Numbered from the stretch's first letter, positions 50,202 through 60,116 are shown. The stretch is 64,000 nucleotides of DNA from Adhaeribacter pallidiroseus (GCF_003340495.1 NZ_QASA01000001.1:4216001-4280000), one strand, 5' to 3'. Translations and numbers: made by a program. The notes: generated by a model from the sequence alone, not told the origin.

Positions 50202-53200
50202 ATGAGAAAACTACTTCTTACCCACTTGCTTTTACCTTTCAGATCCAACCGCCCGGGTAGTTGGGTAATTTTCTTTTTTTTAAATTTTAACCTGGTTTAC
50301 CTGGCTTCGGCGCAAAATATTCTGTGGGAGAAAACCCTGGGCGGACCAGGTTCCGAGTACCTGAGTACTATCCGGTTAACCCGCGATGGCGGGTATATTC
50401 TGGGCGGAACCTCTAACTCGCCCGTTTCGGGGGATAAAACAGACCCGCGGCGGGGCGAAACCGATTACTGGATAATAAAGTACCATGCCGATGGCACCAA
50501 AGCCTGGGATAAAACGTACGGGGGCCATGGCGGCGACGGTTTACGATCTATCCAGCAAACGCAGGATGGCGGTTACATTCTGGGCGGCACTTCCGGTTCC
50601 GGCAATACCGGCGATAAAAGCGAAAAATCACGCGGGCAATCGGATTATTGGATGATAAAAATAGATGCCCAAGGGAAAAAGCAATGGGACAAAACCTACG
50701 GCGGCAGCCAGACCGATCAATTAGTTGCTATCCAACAAACCCCCGATGGCGGTTACCTGGTAGGCGGCGATACCTATTCGAACGTTAGCGGCGATAAAAC
50801 TTTACCCAGTTTCGGTTATACCGATTTCTGGGTGTTAAAGCTAGATGCCGCCGGTAACAAGGTTTGGGAGAAAACGTTCGGGGGAAAACTTTTCGAAAGG
50901 TTTCGAGCTATTACGGCTACCCCCGATGGTAATTTTATTTTGGCCGGCGATTCGGATTCGAAAGTTAATGGCAATAAAACAGCTCCCGGCAAAGGCCAGG
51001 AAGATTATTGGCTAATTAAAATAAAACCCGATGGCACTAAAATATGGGAAAAAGCTTACGGCGGCAGCGACGGCGACAATCTGGCTACTTTGCAGCCCAC
51101 GCAGGATGGCGGTTACATTCTGGGCGGCTGGTCTACTTCGGGTATTTCGGGCGATAAATCAGAAGAAAATAAAAGCATTGATTCCTTTGTGCAGGATTAT
51201 TGGGTGATAAAAGTAGATGCCGAGGGTACCAAACAATGGGATAAAACCCTGGGGGGAGATGAAGCGGACCAATTAACAACGCTGCGCCAAACCCAAGATG
51301 GCAGTTACCTGGTAGGCGGAATTTCGGAGTCGGCCAAAAGTGATGATAAATCGCAATCCCAAATTGGTGGAGAAGGCACGGCCGACTTCTGGGTTGTAAA
51401 ATTAAGCGCTACGGGTAAATTTATTGCGGATAAAACAATTGGCGGCAGTAAACGCGATATATTATGGGATTTGCAACAAACGCCGGATGGTAACTTTTTA
51501 TTAGGTGGTTCTTCGGATTCACAAAAAAGCGGCAATAAATCGCAGAATAGCAAAGGAAATACCGATATCTGGCTGGTGAAAATAGACGATAAATTTAAAA
51601 AAAATCAAGCTATTTCCTTTCCGCCGCTTTATAACCAGGTATTAGCAAAGGCTCCGATAACCCTTTCGGCGAAAGCTAACTCCGGGTTACCGGTCAGCTT
51701 TGAAGTACGGTCGGGAGCGGCCACTATCCAGGGCAACCAGCTTACCTTAACTGGTCCCGGTCCGGTAAGAATAGCCGCGCTCCAACCCGGCAACGCAACG
51801 TATAATCCCACCGAAACTATTCAGACTTTTACCGCCACCCTGAACGGCCGGCAAGCCGATTATACTTTCGGGGGCAGCCAGGCCGATACGCTGGCCAGTG
51901 TAATTGCTACCCCGGACGGCGGTTACCTGCTCGGCGGCACTTCTAATTCAGGAGCTAGCGGCAGCAAAAGCCAGAACGCCCAAGGCAGCACCGACTACTG
52001 GATCGTAAAAATAAACAAAGCCGGCCAGAAACTCTGGGATAAAACGTACGGCGGTAAAGACCAGGATAAACTCACGGCGCTGGTAGCTACCCCCGACGGA
52101 GGTTACTTACTCGGGGGCTCTTCGGTATCGGGCCAAACCGGTGATAAAAGCCAGGCTGGTAAAGGCAAATCTGATTACTGGATTTTAAAAATAAATGCCA
52201 CCGGCGAGAAAGTGTGGGATAAAACTTATGGCGGCCGTGAAACGGATCAGCTCGCGGCCATTATCGTTACCCCAAAAGGTTACTTACTCGGCGGCAGTTC
52301 TGCTTCGGGCACCTCTCCGGATAAAAGCCAGGCCAGTAAAGGCCTAATGGATTACTGGGTTCTGGAAGTGGACCACGCGGGTAACAAGCTTTGGGATAAA
52401 ACCTATGGGGGCAGTAAAACCGATAAACTAGCAGCCTTGCTGGCCAGCCCGGCCGGCGGATTTCTGGTGGGCGGCAGTTCGGCCTCGGAGGTTTCCGGCG
52501 ATAAAAGCCAGCCTGCCCGATCTTTAACGGATTACTGGGTTATCCGGATTAACGAGCAGGGCACTATTGTTTGGGATAAAACGTACGGCGGTAGTAAGGT
52601 GGCCGACCGGTATGTAAAAGGAGATTTCATTGAATCGGCTAATTCTTACCTGAGCGCTCTGGTACCTACCCCTGACGGCGGCTATCTGGTGGGTGGTTCT
52701 TCCAGCGCCGTTAAAGGTTTTGAAAAATCAGAAGATAACATTGAACCCCGGTACGAGGCTCCGGATTACTGGGTACTAAAAATAAACAGCCAGGGCGAAA
52801 AAGTTTGGGATAATACCTACGGGGGCGAATCGTATGGTAGTTCTTGGTTAAGCGCCATCGTAGCCGCGCCCACTGGCGGCTATTTACTGGCGGGCACTTC
52901 CGACCTCGGCAAAGGCCGGGATAAAACCGAAACTTCCATTATCGAAGATTTCTGGATAATTAATATAAACGAGCAAGGCAAAAAATTAACCGACCGGACT
53001 ATTACTGGCAGTTACTTAGATTATTTATCGGCAGCAGTTAAAACTCCGGACGGAAACTTTTTGCTCGCGGGTTATTCCGAGTCCGAACCAGGTGCTGATA
53101 AAAAAGGGGCTAGTCTGGGTGGTACCGATTACTGGTTGGTACAGGTAAGTTCCACCGAAGTACCCGATCCGGGAGTGCTGGCCTGGGATTATACCATTGG

Positions 53201-54764
53201 CTGGGAAAACGGGGAACAATTAATGGATGTAATCCGGACCCGGGACGGTGGTTACCTGGCGGCGGGCACAACATTCTCCATCGATGAGTATTTTGGGGGT
53301 AAAATTGATTATTATCTGGCCAAAGTTAATAAAGCTGGCGAATACCAGTATACCACCACCATTGGGGGCACCGCGAACGATTACCTGAACCGGGTGATTC
53401 AAACCCAGGACGGAGGTTACCTTCTGGCCGGTACTTCGCTTTCGGGTATCAGCAAAAACAAAACCCAGGCGAGCCAGGGCAAGCAAGATTACTGGCTGAT
53501 AAAATTAGATACGTTGGGTAACAAGCAATGGGATAAACGTTTCGGCGGCAGTGGCTCCGATGATCTGCGGAAAGTAGTACAACTCCCCACCGGCGAGTAC
53601 GTGCTCGGCGGCACCAGCAATTCCTCCACCAGCGGCGATAAAAGCCAGAGCACTCAGGGGGGCACCGATTACTGGTTACTAAAAATTTCAAAAAACGGGA
53701 ATAAAATCTGGGACAAACGCTACGGCGGCAGTGCCAACGAAACCTTAGGCAGTTTTGTGGTTACCGAGCAAGGCGGCTTTTTACTGGCTGGCACTTCCCA
53801 GTCGGGTAAAAGCGGCGACAAAACCCAGGCCAACCAAGGCAGCACCGATTATTGGCTGGTAAACACCGATGCGGCCGGCAACGTGCTGTGGGATAAAGCC
53901 TACGGGGGCAGCGGCGCCGATCAGTTATTTTCGCTTAGCCGCCGGGGCAATAGCTATTTTCTGGCCGGTACCAGCCGTTCGGGCAAAAGCGGCGATAAAA
54001 CGCAGGCCGGTAAAGGCGGTAATGATTACTGGATTTTAAAAATAAATGCCACCGGCACCAAACTTTGGGATAAAACCTTTGGCGGCAGCGACGACGATGA
54101 CCTGCGGGCCAGCACTTTCACTAACCAAGGTTTGTACGTAATAGCCGGTACCTCTTATTCCGAAATGAGCGGCGACAAAACGCAAAGCAGCCGGGGTGGC
54201 AGCGACTATTGGGTAGTAGCCGTAGACGATGCCGGCAACCCAGTATACGACCAGCGGTTTGGCGGCACCGGCAACGAAGAACTGCGCGCCGTTTTGCAAA
54301 CCCGCGACGGTGGCTTTTTGCTGGGTGGCTTTTCCGATTCTGGTCAGAGCGGCGACAAGAGCGAAGGCAATTACAGCTACTCCGAATTTTACCTCGGCGG
54401 CGAAAGCACCGATTTCTGGTTGGTAAAAGTAGCGCCGATAGCCCGCAATTTAGCAGCCAGCCGGCAAACCAGCAGGGTAGAAGAAACCATTGTTCTGGAT
54501 AAACACCATCCGCTACAAGCTTACCCCAATCCTTTCCGGGAGAAAGTAACGATCAACTTTATCCTTCCGGAAACCCAACCGGCTACTGTTAAAATACTCG
54601 ATGGCCATGGGAGAGCCGTTACTACTTTGTTCCAGGATAAAGCGCAAGCCAACCAAACGTACCAACTAGAATGGCAGGCGGGTAAGCAAGCTAGCGGTAT
54701 GTACCTGCTGCAACTGCAAACTCCTACGGGGCAAAACACGCAGAAACTGCTCTTAACCCGGTAA
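50202..54764 (+). CDS. Array copy 11: T9SS triple-propeller repeat protein (1520 aa)
   Basis: MRKLL start instead of MKT; predicted cleavage A37|Q38. Seven P1 units, Ig-like about 465-546, seven P2 units to about 991, seven P3 units to about 1407, and a sorting domain about 1437-1520 (YPNPFREKV, ending LLLTR). Most divergent of the intact copies. P2 opens DYTFGG without the usual W. P3 opens AWDYTIGW with unit 1 lacking the SGDK loop. The last P3 unit has SGDKSEGNYSYSEF with Lys where eleven other copies have Arg (SGDRTQ-type). No cysteine-pair loops were seen. Higher GC than copies 2-4. It is preceded by the palindromic promoter. Confidence 0.93.
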   Translation: MRKLLLTHLLLPFRSNRPGSWVIFFFLNFNLVYLASAQNILWEKTLGGPGSEYLSTIRLTRDGGYILGGTSNSPVSGDKTDPRRGETDYWIIKYHADGTKAWDKTYGGHGGDGLRSIQQTQDGGYILGGTSGSGNTGDKSEKSRGQSDYWMIKIDAQGKKQWDKTYGGSQTDQLVAIQQTPDGGYLVGGDTYSNVSGDKTLPSFGYTDFWVLKLDAAGNKVWEKTFGGKLFERFRAITATPDGNFILAGDSDSKVNGNKTAPGKGQEDYWLIKIKPDGTKIWEKAYGGSDGDNLATLQPTQDGGYILGGWSTSGISGDKSEENKSIDSFVQDYWVIKVDAEGTKQWDKTLGGDEADQLTTLRQTQDGSYLVGGISESAKSDDKSQSQIGGEGTADFWVVKLSATGKFIADKTIGGSKRDILWDLQQTPDGNFLLGGSSDSQKSGNKSQNSKGNTDIWLVKIDDKFKKNQAISFPPLYNQVLAKAPITLSAKANSGLPVSFEVRSGAATIQGNQLTLTGPGPVRIAALQPGNATYNPTETIQTFTATLNGRQADYTFGGSQADTLASVIATPDGGYLLGGTSNSGASGSKSQNAQGSTDYWIVKINKAGQKLWDKTYGGKDQDKLTALVATPDGGYLLGGSSVSGQTGDKSQAGKGKSDYWILKINATGEKVWDKTYGGRETDQLAAIIVTPKGYLLGGSSASGTSPDKSQASKGLMDYWVLEVDHAGNKLWDKTYGGSKTDKLAALLASPAGGFLVGGSSASEVSGDKSQPARSLTDYWVIRINEQGTIVWDKTYGGSKVADRYVKGDFIESANSYLSALVPTPDGGYLVGGSSSAVKGFEKSEDNIEPRYEAPDYWVLKINSQGEKVWDNTYGGESYGSSWLSAIVAAPTGGYLLAGTSDLGKGRDKTETSIIEDFWIININEQGKKLTDRTITGSYLDYLSAAVKTPDGNFLLAGYSESEPGADKKGASLGGTDYWLVQVSSTEVPDPGVLAWDYTIGWENGEQLMDVIRTRDGGYLAAGTTFSIDEYFGGKIDYYLAKVNKAGEYQYTTTIGGTANDYLNRVIQTQDGGYLLAGTSLSGISKNKTQASQGKQDYWLIKLDTLGNKQWDKRFGGSGSDDLRKVVQLPTGEYVLGGTSNSSTSGDKSQSTQGGTDYWLLKISKNGNKIWDKRYGGSANETLGSFVVTEQGGFLLAGTSQSGKSGDKTQANQGSTDYWLVNTDAAGNVLWDKAYGGSGADQLFSLSRRGNSYFLAGTSRSGKSGDKTQAGKGGNDYWILKINATGTKLWDKTFGGSDDDDLRASTFTNQGLYVIAGTSYSEMSGDKTQSSRGGSDYWVVAVDDAGNPVYDQRFGGTGNEELRAVLQTRDGGFLLGGFSDSGQSGDKSEGNYSYSEFYLGGESTDFWLVKVAPIARNLAASRQTSRVEETIVLDKHHPLQAYPNPFREKVTINFILPETQPATVKILDGHGRAVTTLFQDKAQANQTYQLEWQAGKQASGMYLLQLQTPTGQNTQKLLLTR

Positions 54765-54790
54765 GTTTTTTTAAATTTTTCTATTTCCCC

Positions 54791-54822
54791 AGGCCAGCCC
54801 CGGGCATCTCGGGCCGGCTTTA
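54791..54822 (+). terminator. Imperfect terminator hairpin of copy 11
   Basis: AGGCCAGCCC (54791-54800) pairs with GGGCCGGCTT (54811-54820) with one mismatch and one wobble, loop 10 nt, but only a short T-run follows. The position and the preceding post-stop T7-A3-T5 tract match the other copies. Confidence 0.6.
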
Positions 54823-54975
54823 AACCTTCCCTGAGAAGAGAATGCAACTGGCAAAAAGTTGTATTTAAATCGGGGAAACTTAATCGAAGCCATGCTCCGA
54901 AAATAGTTAAAATTTAAAAAACAGCTCCCCTCAGCCGGAACAGCACCCTTTCATAACCCGTTTAACTACCTGAAA

Positions 54976-55023
54976 ATACCTAAACCTAGGTATTGTTTGT
55001 TGTAGTATATAACCATATTATTG
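54976..55023 (+). promoter_or_regulatory. Palindromic operator and promoter of copy 12
   Basis: ATACCTAAACCTAGGTAT (54976-54993; one arm mismatch), overlapping TTG (54993-54995), 20 bp, then TATTATTG (55016-55023). The gene starts about 120 bp downstream. No gene is seen in the rest of the 378-bp gap. Confidence 0.75.
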
Positions 55024-55142
55024 TAAAACTGGTATATATTCTTCCGTAAATAGCAACTAACGGTTGTTGTATTTCTATAAAAGACCAGCCCTGGTTGTTG
55101 CGTACACCATACCCTTAAAACTCCTTTTACCTCTCCCCTTTT

Positions 55143-58100
55143 ATGAGAACACGTTTTACTTCCTTTACTCTTTTTCTTCCAGCATGGCTTTTTTTTAAAA
55201 AATGGGCCAGCCTAGCGCTCTTCCTTGCCCTCTGGTTAAGTCTTTCTTTCTTAGCCCAAGCGCAAACCATTGAATGGCAACAAACCATTGGCGGGAGCCA
55301 GGAGGATCAATTAACTATTACGCAGCAAACCAGCGACGGCGGCTATATCTTAGGGGGCACTTCTTATTCCGGTAAAGGCGGCGACAAATTCGAAAATAGC
55401 AGAGGCAATCTAGATTATTGGATTGTTAAGCTCGACTCTACAGGGAAAAAACAATGGGACCGAACCTTTGGTGGCAACGATTACGATCATCTCATGGCAC
55501 TACAGCAAACGAGTGATGGGGGTTATATTTTGGGGGGATCTTCCAGATCCAACGTCAGCGGGGATAAATCGGAAAAAAGTCAGGGGGAAGCAGATTATTG
55601 GATAATCAAACTAAATCCGAATGGTCAAAAAATGTGGGATAAAACCTTAGGTGGGAACTTTACTGATTTACTGGTTTCTGTACAACAAACCCACGATGGG
55701 GGGTATATCCTGGGCGGTTCTTCTTATTCGGCTAAAAGCGGCGATAAATCCGAAGGTAGCAAAGGTAGCGATGATTACTGGATTGTTAAGTTAGATGCGG
55801 CGGGTAAAAAGCAATGGGACAAGATTATTGGTGGCAGCGATTACGACCGGTTAAGAGCATTACAACAAACCCCGGATGGGGGCTATATTCTGGGAGGCAC
55901 TTCTGGATCCAATAGCAGCAGTGATAAATCCGAAGATAGCCGAGGAGGTAATGATTATTGGATAGTAAAGTTAACTGCGGCCGGTGTAAAACAATGGGAC
56001 CAAACATTTGGCGGCAGCAGTGACGACTATTTAACGGCACTACAACAAACCCAGGATGAGGGCTACATTGTAGGCGGGGAATCAAGATCTGATAGTAGTG
56101 GGGATAAATCACATGGTCGTAAAGGAAATACTTCTAACTCGGACTACTGGATTTTAAAGCTAAAAGCTGATGGGACTAAAGATTGGGACAAAACCTTTGG
56201 GGGGAGTAATTCTGATGCATTAACCTCCATTCAACTCACCAATGATGGGGGGTATATTCTGGGGGGTAGTTCGGATTCTCGTATTGGTGGAGATAAATCC
56301 GAAGATAGAAGAGGAGGAGCTGATTATTGGATTGTAAAGTTAACTGGAGCCGGTAAAAAACAATGGGACCAAACCCTGGGCGGAACGGGTTATGATATAT
56401 TAACCTCGGTAGAGCAAACCCAAGACGGCGGCTATATTCTGGGAGGCTATTCTGGTTCTGGTATAAGTGGTGATAAAACAGGAGCCTCCAGAGGCAATAC
56501 AGATTACTGGGTAGTGAAACTGAAAGCCGGCAGTAATAAGCCCCAGAAAATCACCTTCGCTGCTATTCCTCCTAAAACTGTTTACGATAAACCTTTTGCG
56601 CTGCAAGCCACCGCCAGTTCCGGATTGCCCGTTATCTTTCGGGTAATTTCGGGGCCGGCTACCATTAAAGGCAACCTAATTACCCTTACGGGCGGTGGTA
56701 CGGTTACCATCGAAGCTTCCCAGCCCGGCAATGCCGAATTTAGAGGCGCTCCGGAAGTTATTCGCTCGTTTCTGGTGGATGTAGATTATACCCGCCTCTG
56801 GGATCGTACCCTGGGTGGTAGCCATGCCGATAAACTAAGCGCCATGATTCCTACGCCTGATGGGGGTTACTTACTCGGCGGCACTTCCAACTCCAGCAGC
56901 ACCTGGGACAAAAGCCAGTCCCGTCAGGGGGGCACCGACTTCTGGATCGTAAAACTCGACAGTAGCGGCTACAAACTCTGGGATAAAACGTACGGGGGCG
57001 CAGCTAACGATAACCTACAGGCTCTTGTAGCCACCCCAGATGGCGGCTTCTTACTGGGCGGCACTTCCGCCTCGGGCAACACTGGTGCTAAAAGCCAACC
57101 TAGCCGAGGGAAAGAAGATTACTGGGTCGTAAAAATAGACAGTAGCGGTACCCAGCTTTGGGATAAAACTTACGGCACCGACCAGAGTGATACCTTTACG
57201 GCCCTAATTATCACTCCGGATGGAGGTTACTTACTCGGCGGGTATACGGGTGGGGGCATTAACGGCGATAAAACTGAAGCCAGCCGCGATACTACCGGCA
57301 CCCCTTACGTATACAACGACTTTTGGGTATTAAAGCTCGATAGCCAAGGGGCAAAACAATGGGATAAAACCATCGGGGGTAAATCCGTAGAATTGCTGGG
57401 CGGACTAATCAATACCCCCGGTGGCTACTTACTCGCTGGTAAGTCCAGTTCCAATAGCAGCGGCGATAGAACCGCGCCCAATTATTACACCATAGATGGC
57501 GGCCGTTCGGATGTGTGGGTAGTAAAGATAAATGAAGGCGGACAGATTCTGTGGGATCGGGCGTATGCGCACGGTATTTTATACGATAACTACCAAGCTA
57601 ATATTTTTGCGACCACCGATGGCAACTACCTGGTGGGGGGTTACACCTACGACGATGATTTTGGCGTGTATTCGGTATTTAAAATAACCCCGGCCGGAGA
57701 ACAACTTTGGTCAAATGCCTATGGGCAGGGAGATTACGCTACCAACCTTCCCATGTCCATGGTAAATACTCCGGATGGGGGGTATTTGCTGGCGAATACC
57801 AACGGCGACTATTCTTACAGCGGTTCCTATTGGCTACAAAAAGTGGATAAGGACGGCAATAAAATGTATACCAAATTTTTCGGGAATGGGAAGTACAATG
57901 CTAGTGAGAACTACTTAACTGCTTTACTCGCCACTGCGGATGGTAGTTACTTGCTAGGTGGGTATTCTAATTCAAACCAAAATGCCGTTAAAAGCGAAAC
58001 CAGTAAGGGTGATTTTGATTATTGGATATTGAAAATTAAAGAAGCCGACATGCCGCCGGTAACAGATACTAGCTGGAACTATCGCTACGGGGGCAGCTGG

Positions 58101-59738
58101 CACGATAAACTAACTTCTACCATCCGCACTTTTGACGGCGGGTACGTAGCCGCCGGTTATTCCCGCTCGCCGAAGAACGGCGACAAAACGCAGTCGCGCA
58201 TTGGCCTGGAAGATTACTGGCTGTTGAAAACCGACCAACAAGGTAAAAAGCTCTGGGACAAACGTTTCGGTGGACCGCGGCACGACTTTCTTAACCAAGT
58301 TATTCAAACCAGTGATGGCGGCTATTTACTTGCTGGGAGCTCAGACTCGGGTATCGGGGGCGATAAAACTCAGAACAGCCAGGGTAACCGGGATTACTGG
58401 GTAATCCGGCTGGATAAGAACGGCAATAAACTGTGGGATAAACGTTACGGCGGCTCGGGTTACGATGAACTCCGGCAAATCAAACAACTGCCTTCGGGTG
58501 GTTACCTGTTGGCCGGTTACAGCAATTCGCCCGCTAGCGGCGATAAGAGCCAGCTGAGCAAAGGCGGCATGGATTATTGGATCGTGCAGATTGACGCGAA
58601 TGGAGAAAAACAATGGGATAAAACTTACGGCGGCTCCGCCGATGATTACCTGCAAGATGTAGCGTTCACCAGCAGTTTGGTGCCCGATACGGGCTATCAA
58701 CCGGACGGAGGTTTATTTTTAGGGGGCAGTTCTAACTCCGGTCTAAATGGCGACAAAAGCCAGGCAAGCCGGGGGGGCCACGACTACTGGATTATCCGCG
58801 TGGACAGTACGGGTCAGAAAGTGTGGGATAAGCGTTATGGCGGTACAGGCCAGGATAAGTTCTTTGCTTTTGGTAGTAATAGTTTAACGAGTGCTGGCAT
58901 TAGATTAGCCGGAAACAGCGATTCTCCGAAGAGTGGCGACAAAAGTCAACCCAGCAAAGGTGGCACCGATTACTGGTTAGTAGTAATAGATGCAGCAGGA
59001 GAGATAGAAGAGAGTTTAGGCAGCATAAGAGGGGATTACACCTACGGCGGCAGTGGTCGGGAGGAGTTGCGTTCTTTAAGCTATGTCTATGATCAGGATT
59101 ACTTAGAAGATGGATTTATGCTGGGCGGTACCTCGTACTCCGGCAAGAGCGGCGACAAAAGTCAGGAGAGTCAAGGCGGTGCGGATTACTGGGTAGTGCG
59201 CGTTGATATTTACGGCAGAAAGCTGGCCGACCAGCGCCTGGGCGGCAGCGAATCTGATGAACTACGCGCTGTAGTGCAAACCGGTGAAAACCAATTCCTG
59301 TTAGCCGGTCGTTCCGAGTCCGGGGTAAGCGGCGATCGTACCCAGCCCAGCCAGGGCCAGAGTGATTACTGGCTCATTCATACTACGATTGGCACCGAAC
59401 CACTCGCCACCGAAAAAGCCGCTGCTGTAGCGGCTCGTGCGGAAACTGCTATTCAGAGAACTGCTCTAGATACTTTAGCAACCAACTTCGTGGCTTACCC
59501 CAATCCGTTCCGGGAGAAAGCAACCGTCCGCTTCTCGGTAGAAACTACCCAACCCGTGAGTTTGCAAGTGCACGATAGCCAGGGCCGGCAAGTAGCTACT
59601 TTGTTTCAAGGTCAGGCGCAAGCGAAGCAGCCGTACACAGTAGTATGGCAGGCTAAAAACCAGGCTGCTGGCTTATACTTCCTCCGCCTGCAAACTGCCG
59701 GCAAAGTACAACACCAGAAAGTACTGCTGGCTAAGTAA
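55143..59738 (+). CDS. Array copy 12: T9SS triple-propeller repeat protein (1531 aa)
   Basis: MRTRF start; the signal peptide has FFKKW (T8A6 tract) like copy 9, predicted cleavage A40|Q41. Seven P1 units, Ig-like about 464-545, seven P2 units to about 975, seven P3 units to about 1411, and a sorting domain about 1449-1531 (YPNPFREKA, ending KVLLAK). The Ig-like domain, P2 and P3 resemble copy 9 (including FGGPRHDFLN and TEPLATEKAAA), but the sorting domain is the SVETTQP subtype of copies 4, 5 and 7. The gene therefore looks recombinant near its 3' end. P1 units are very regular, with little loop insertion. The palindromic promoter precedes it and a long stem terminator follows. Confidence 0.93.
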   Translation: MRTRFTSFTLFLPAWLFFKKWASLALFLALWLSLSFLAQAQTIEWQQTIGGSQEDQLTITQQTSDGGYILGGTSYSGKGGDKFENSRGNLDYWIVKLDSTGKKQWDRTFGGNDYDHLMALQQTSDGGYILGGSSRSNVSGDKSEKSQGEADYWIIKLNPNGQKMWDKTLGGNFTDLLVSVQQTHDGGYILGGSSYSAKSGDKSEGSKGSDDYWIVKLDAAGKKQWDKIIGGSDYDRLRALQQTPDGGYILGGTSGSNSSSDKSEDSRGGNDYWIVKLTAAGVKQWDQTFGGSSDDYLTALQQTQDEGYIVGGESRSDSSGDKSHGRKGNTSNSDYWILKLKADGTKDWDKTFGGSNSDALTSIQLTNDGGYILGGSSDSRIGGDKSEDRRGGADYWIVKLTGAGKKQWDQTLGGTGYDILTSVEQTQDGGYILGGYSGSGISGDKTGASRGNTDYWVVKLKAGSNKPQKITFAAIPPKTVYDKPFALQATASSGLPVIFRVISGPATIKGNLITLTGGGTVTIEASQPGNAEFRGAPEVIRSFLVDVDYTRLWDRTLGGSHADKLSAMIPTPDGGYLLGGTSNSSSTWDKSQSRQGGTDFWIVKLDSSGYKLWDKTYGGAANDNLQALVATPDGGFLLGGTSASGNTGAKSQPSRGKEDYWVVKIDSSGTQLWDKTYGTDQSDTFTALIITPDGGYLLGGYTGGGINGDKTEASRDTTGTPYVYNDFWVLKLDSQGAKQWDKTIGGKSVELLGGLINTPGGYLLAGKSSSNSSGDRTAPNYYTIDGGRSDVWVVKINEGGQILWDRAYAHGILYDNYQANIFATTDGNYLVGGYTYDDDFGVYSVFKITPAGEQLWSNAYGQGDYATNLPMSMVNTPDGGYLLANTNGDYSYSGSYWLQKVDKDGNKMYTKFFGNGKYNASENYLTALLATADGSYLLGGYSNSNQNAVKSETSKGDFDYWILKIKEADMPPVTDTSWNYRYGGSWHDKLTSTIRTFDGGYVAAGYSRSPKNGDKTQSRIGLEDYWLLKTDQQGKKLWDKRFGGPRHDFLNQVIQTSDGGYLLAGSSDSGIGGDKTQNSQGNRDYWVIRLDKNGNKLWDKRYGGSGYDELRQIKQLPSGGYLLAGYSNSPASGDKSQLSKGGMDYWIVQIDANGEKQWDKTYGGSADDYLQDVAFTSSLVPDTGYQPDGGLFLGGSSNSGLNGDKSQASRGGHDYWIIRVDSTGQKVWDKRYGGTGQDKFFAFGSNSLTSAGIRLAGNSDSPKSGDKSQPSKGGTDYWLVVIDAAGEIEESLGSIRGDYTYGGSGREELRSLSYVYDQDYLEDGFMLGGTSYSGKSGDKSQESQGGADYWVVRVDIYGRKLADQRLGGSESDELRAVVQTGENQFLLAGRSESGVSGDRTQPSQGQSDYWLIHTTIGTEPLATEKAAAVAARAETAIQRTALDTLATNFVAYPNPFREKATVRFSVETTQPVSLQVHDSQGRQVATLFQGQAQAKQPYTVVWQAKNQAAGLYFLRLQTAGKVQHQKVLLAK

Positions 59739-59763
59739 TTTTTTTAAATTTTTCTATTTCCCG

Positions 59764-59795
59764 AAAGCCGGCCGGAGCTACTCTGGCCGGCTTTT
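59764..59795 (+). terminator. Intrinsic terminator of copy 12
   Basis: AAAGCCGGCC (59764-59773) with GGCCGGCTTT (59785-59794), extended inward by four more pairs (one wobble) to a 3-nt loop, followed by TTTGTATTTTTT. Confidence 0.9.
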
Positions 59796-59960
59796 GTATT
59801 TTTTATAAAGAAATACTTAGCAGAAACTAGCCTTGCAAATCTGTAAAACTTAAGCGGAACCCATATCAACGAAATACAGCATTTCAGTAGTACTTCAAAT
59901 TACCCCTCCTATCAGAGTCTAACTTTATAGTTATAAATCAACTTGAACACCCTTATTAAA

Positions 59961-60008
59961 ATACCTAACCTTAGGTATTGCTTGCTGTATCATATAACCA
60001 TACTATTG
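59961..60008 (+). promoter_or_regulatory. Palindromic operator and promoter of copy 13
   Basis: ATACCTAACCTTAGGTAT (59961-59978), overlapping TTG (59978-59980), 20 bp, then TACTATTG (60001-60008). Palindrome and following bases are nearly the same as at copy 6. The 378-bp gap shows no gene otherwise. Confidence 0.75.
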
Positions 60009-60116
60009 TAAGAGGGGTATACTCTTTAGCAACAGGTAACCCCATGCTGTTGCACGCCCATCCAAACTACTTTCTGGTTGTTGTTTATTTTAAGCCATTA
60101 AATACATTTTGCTCCT

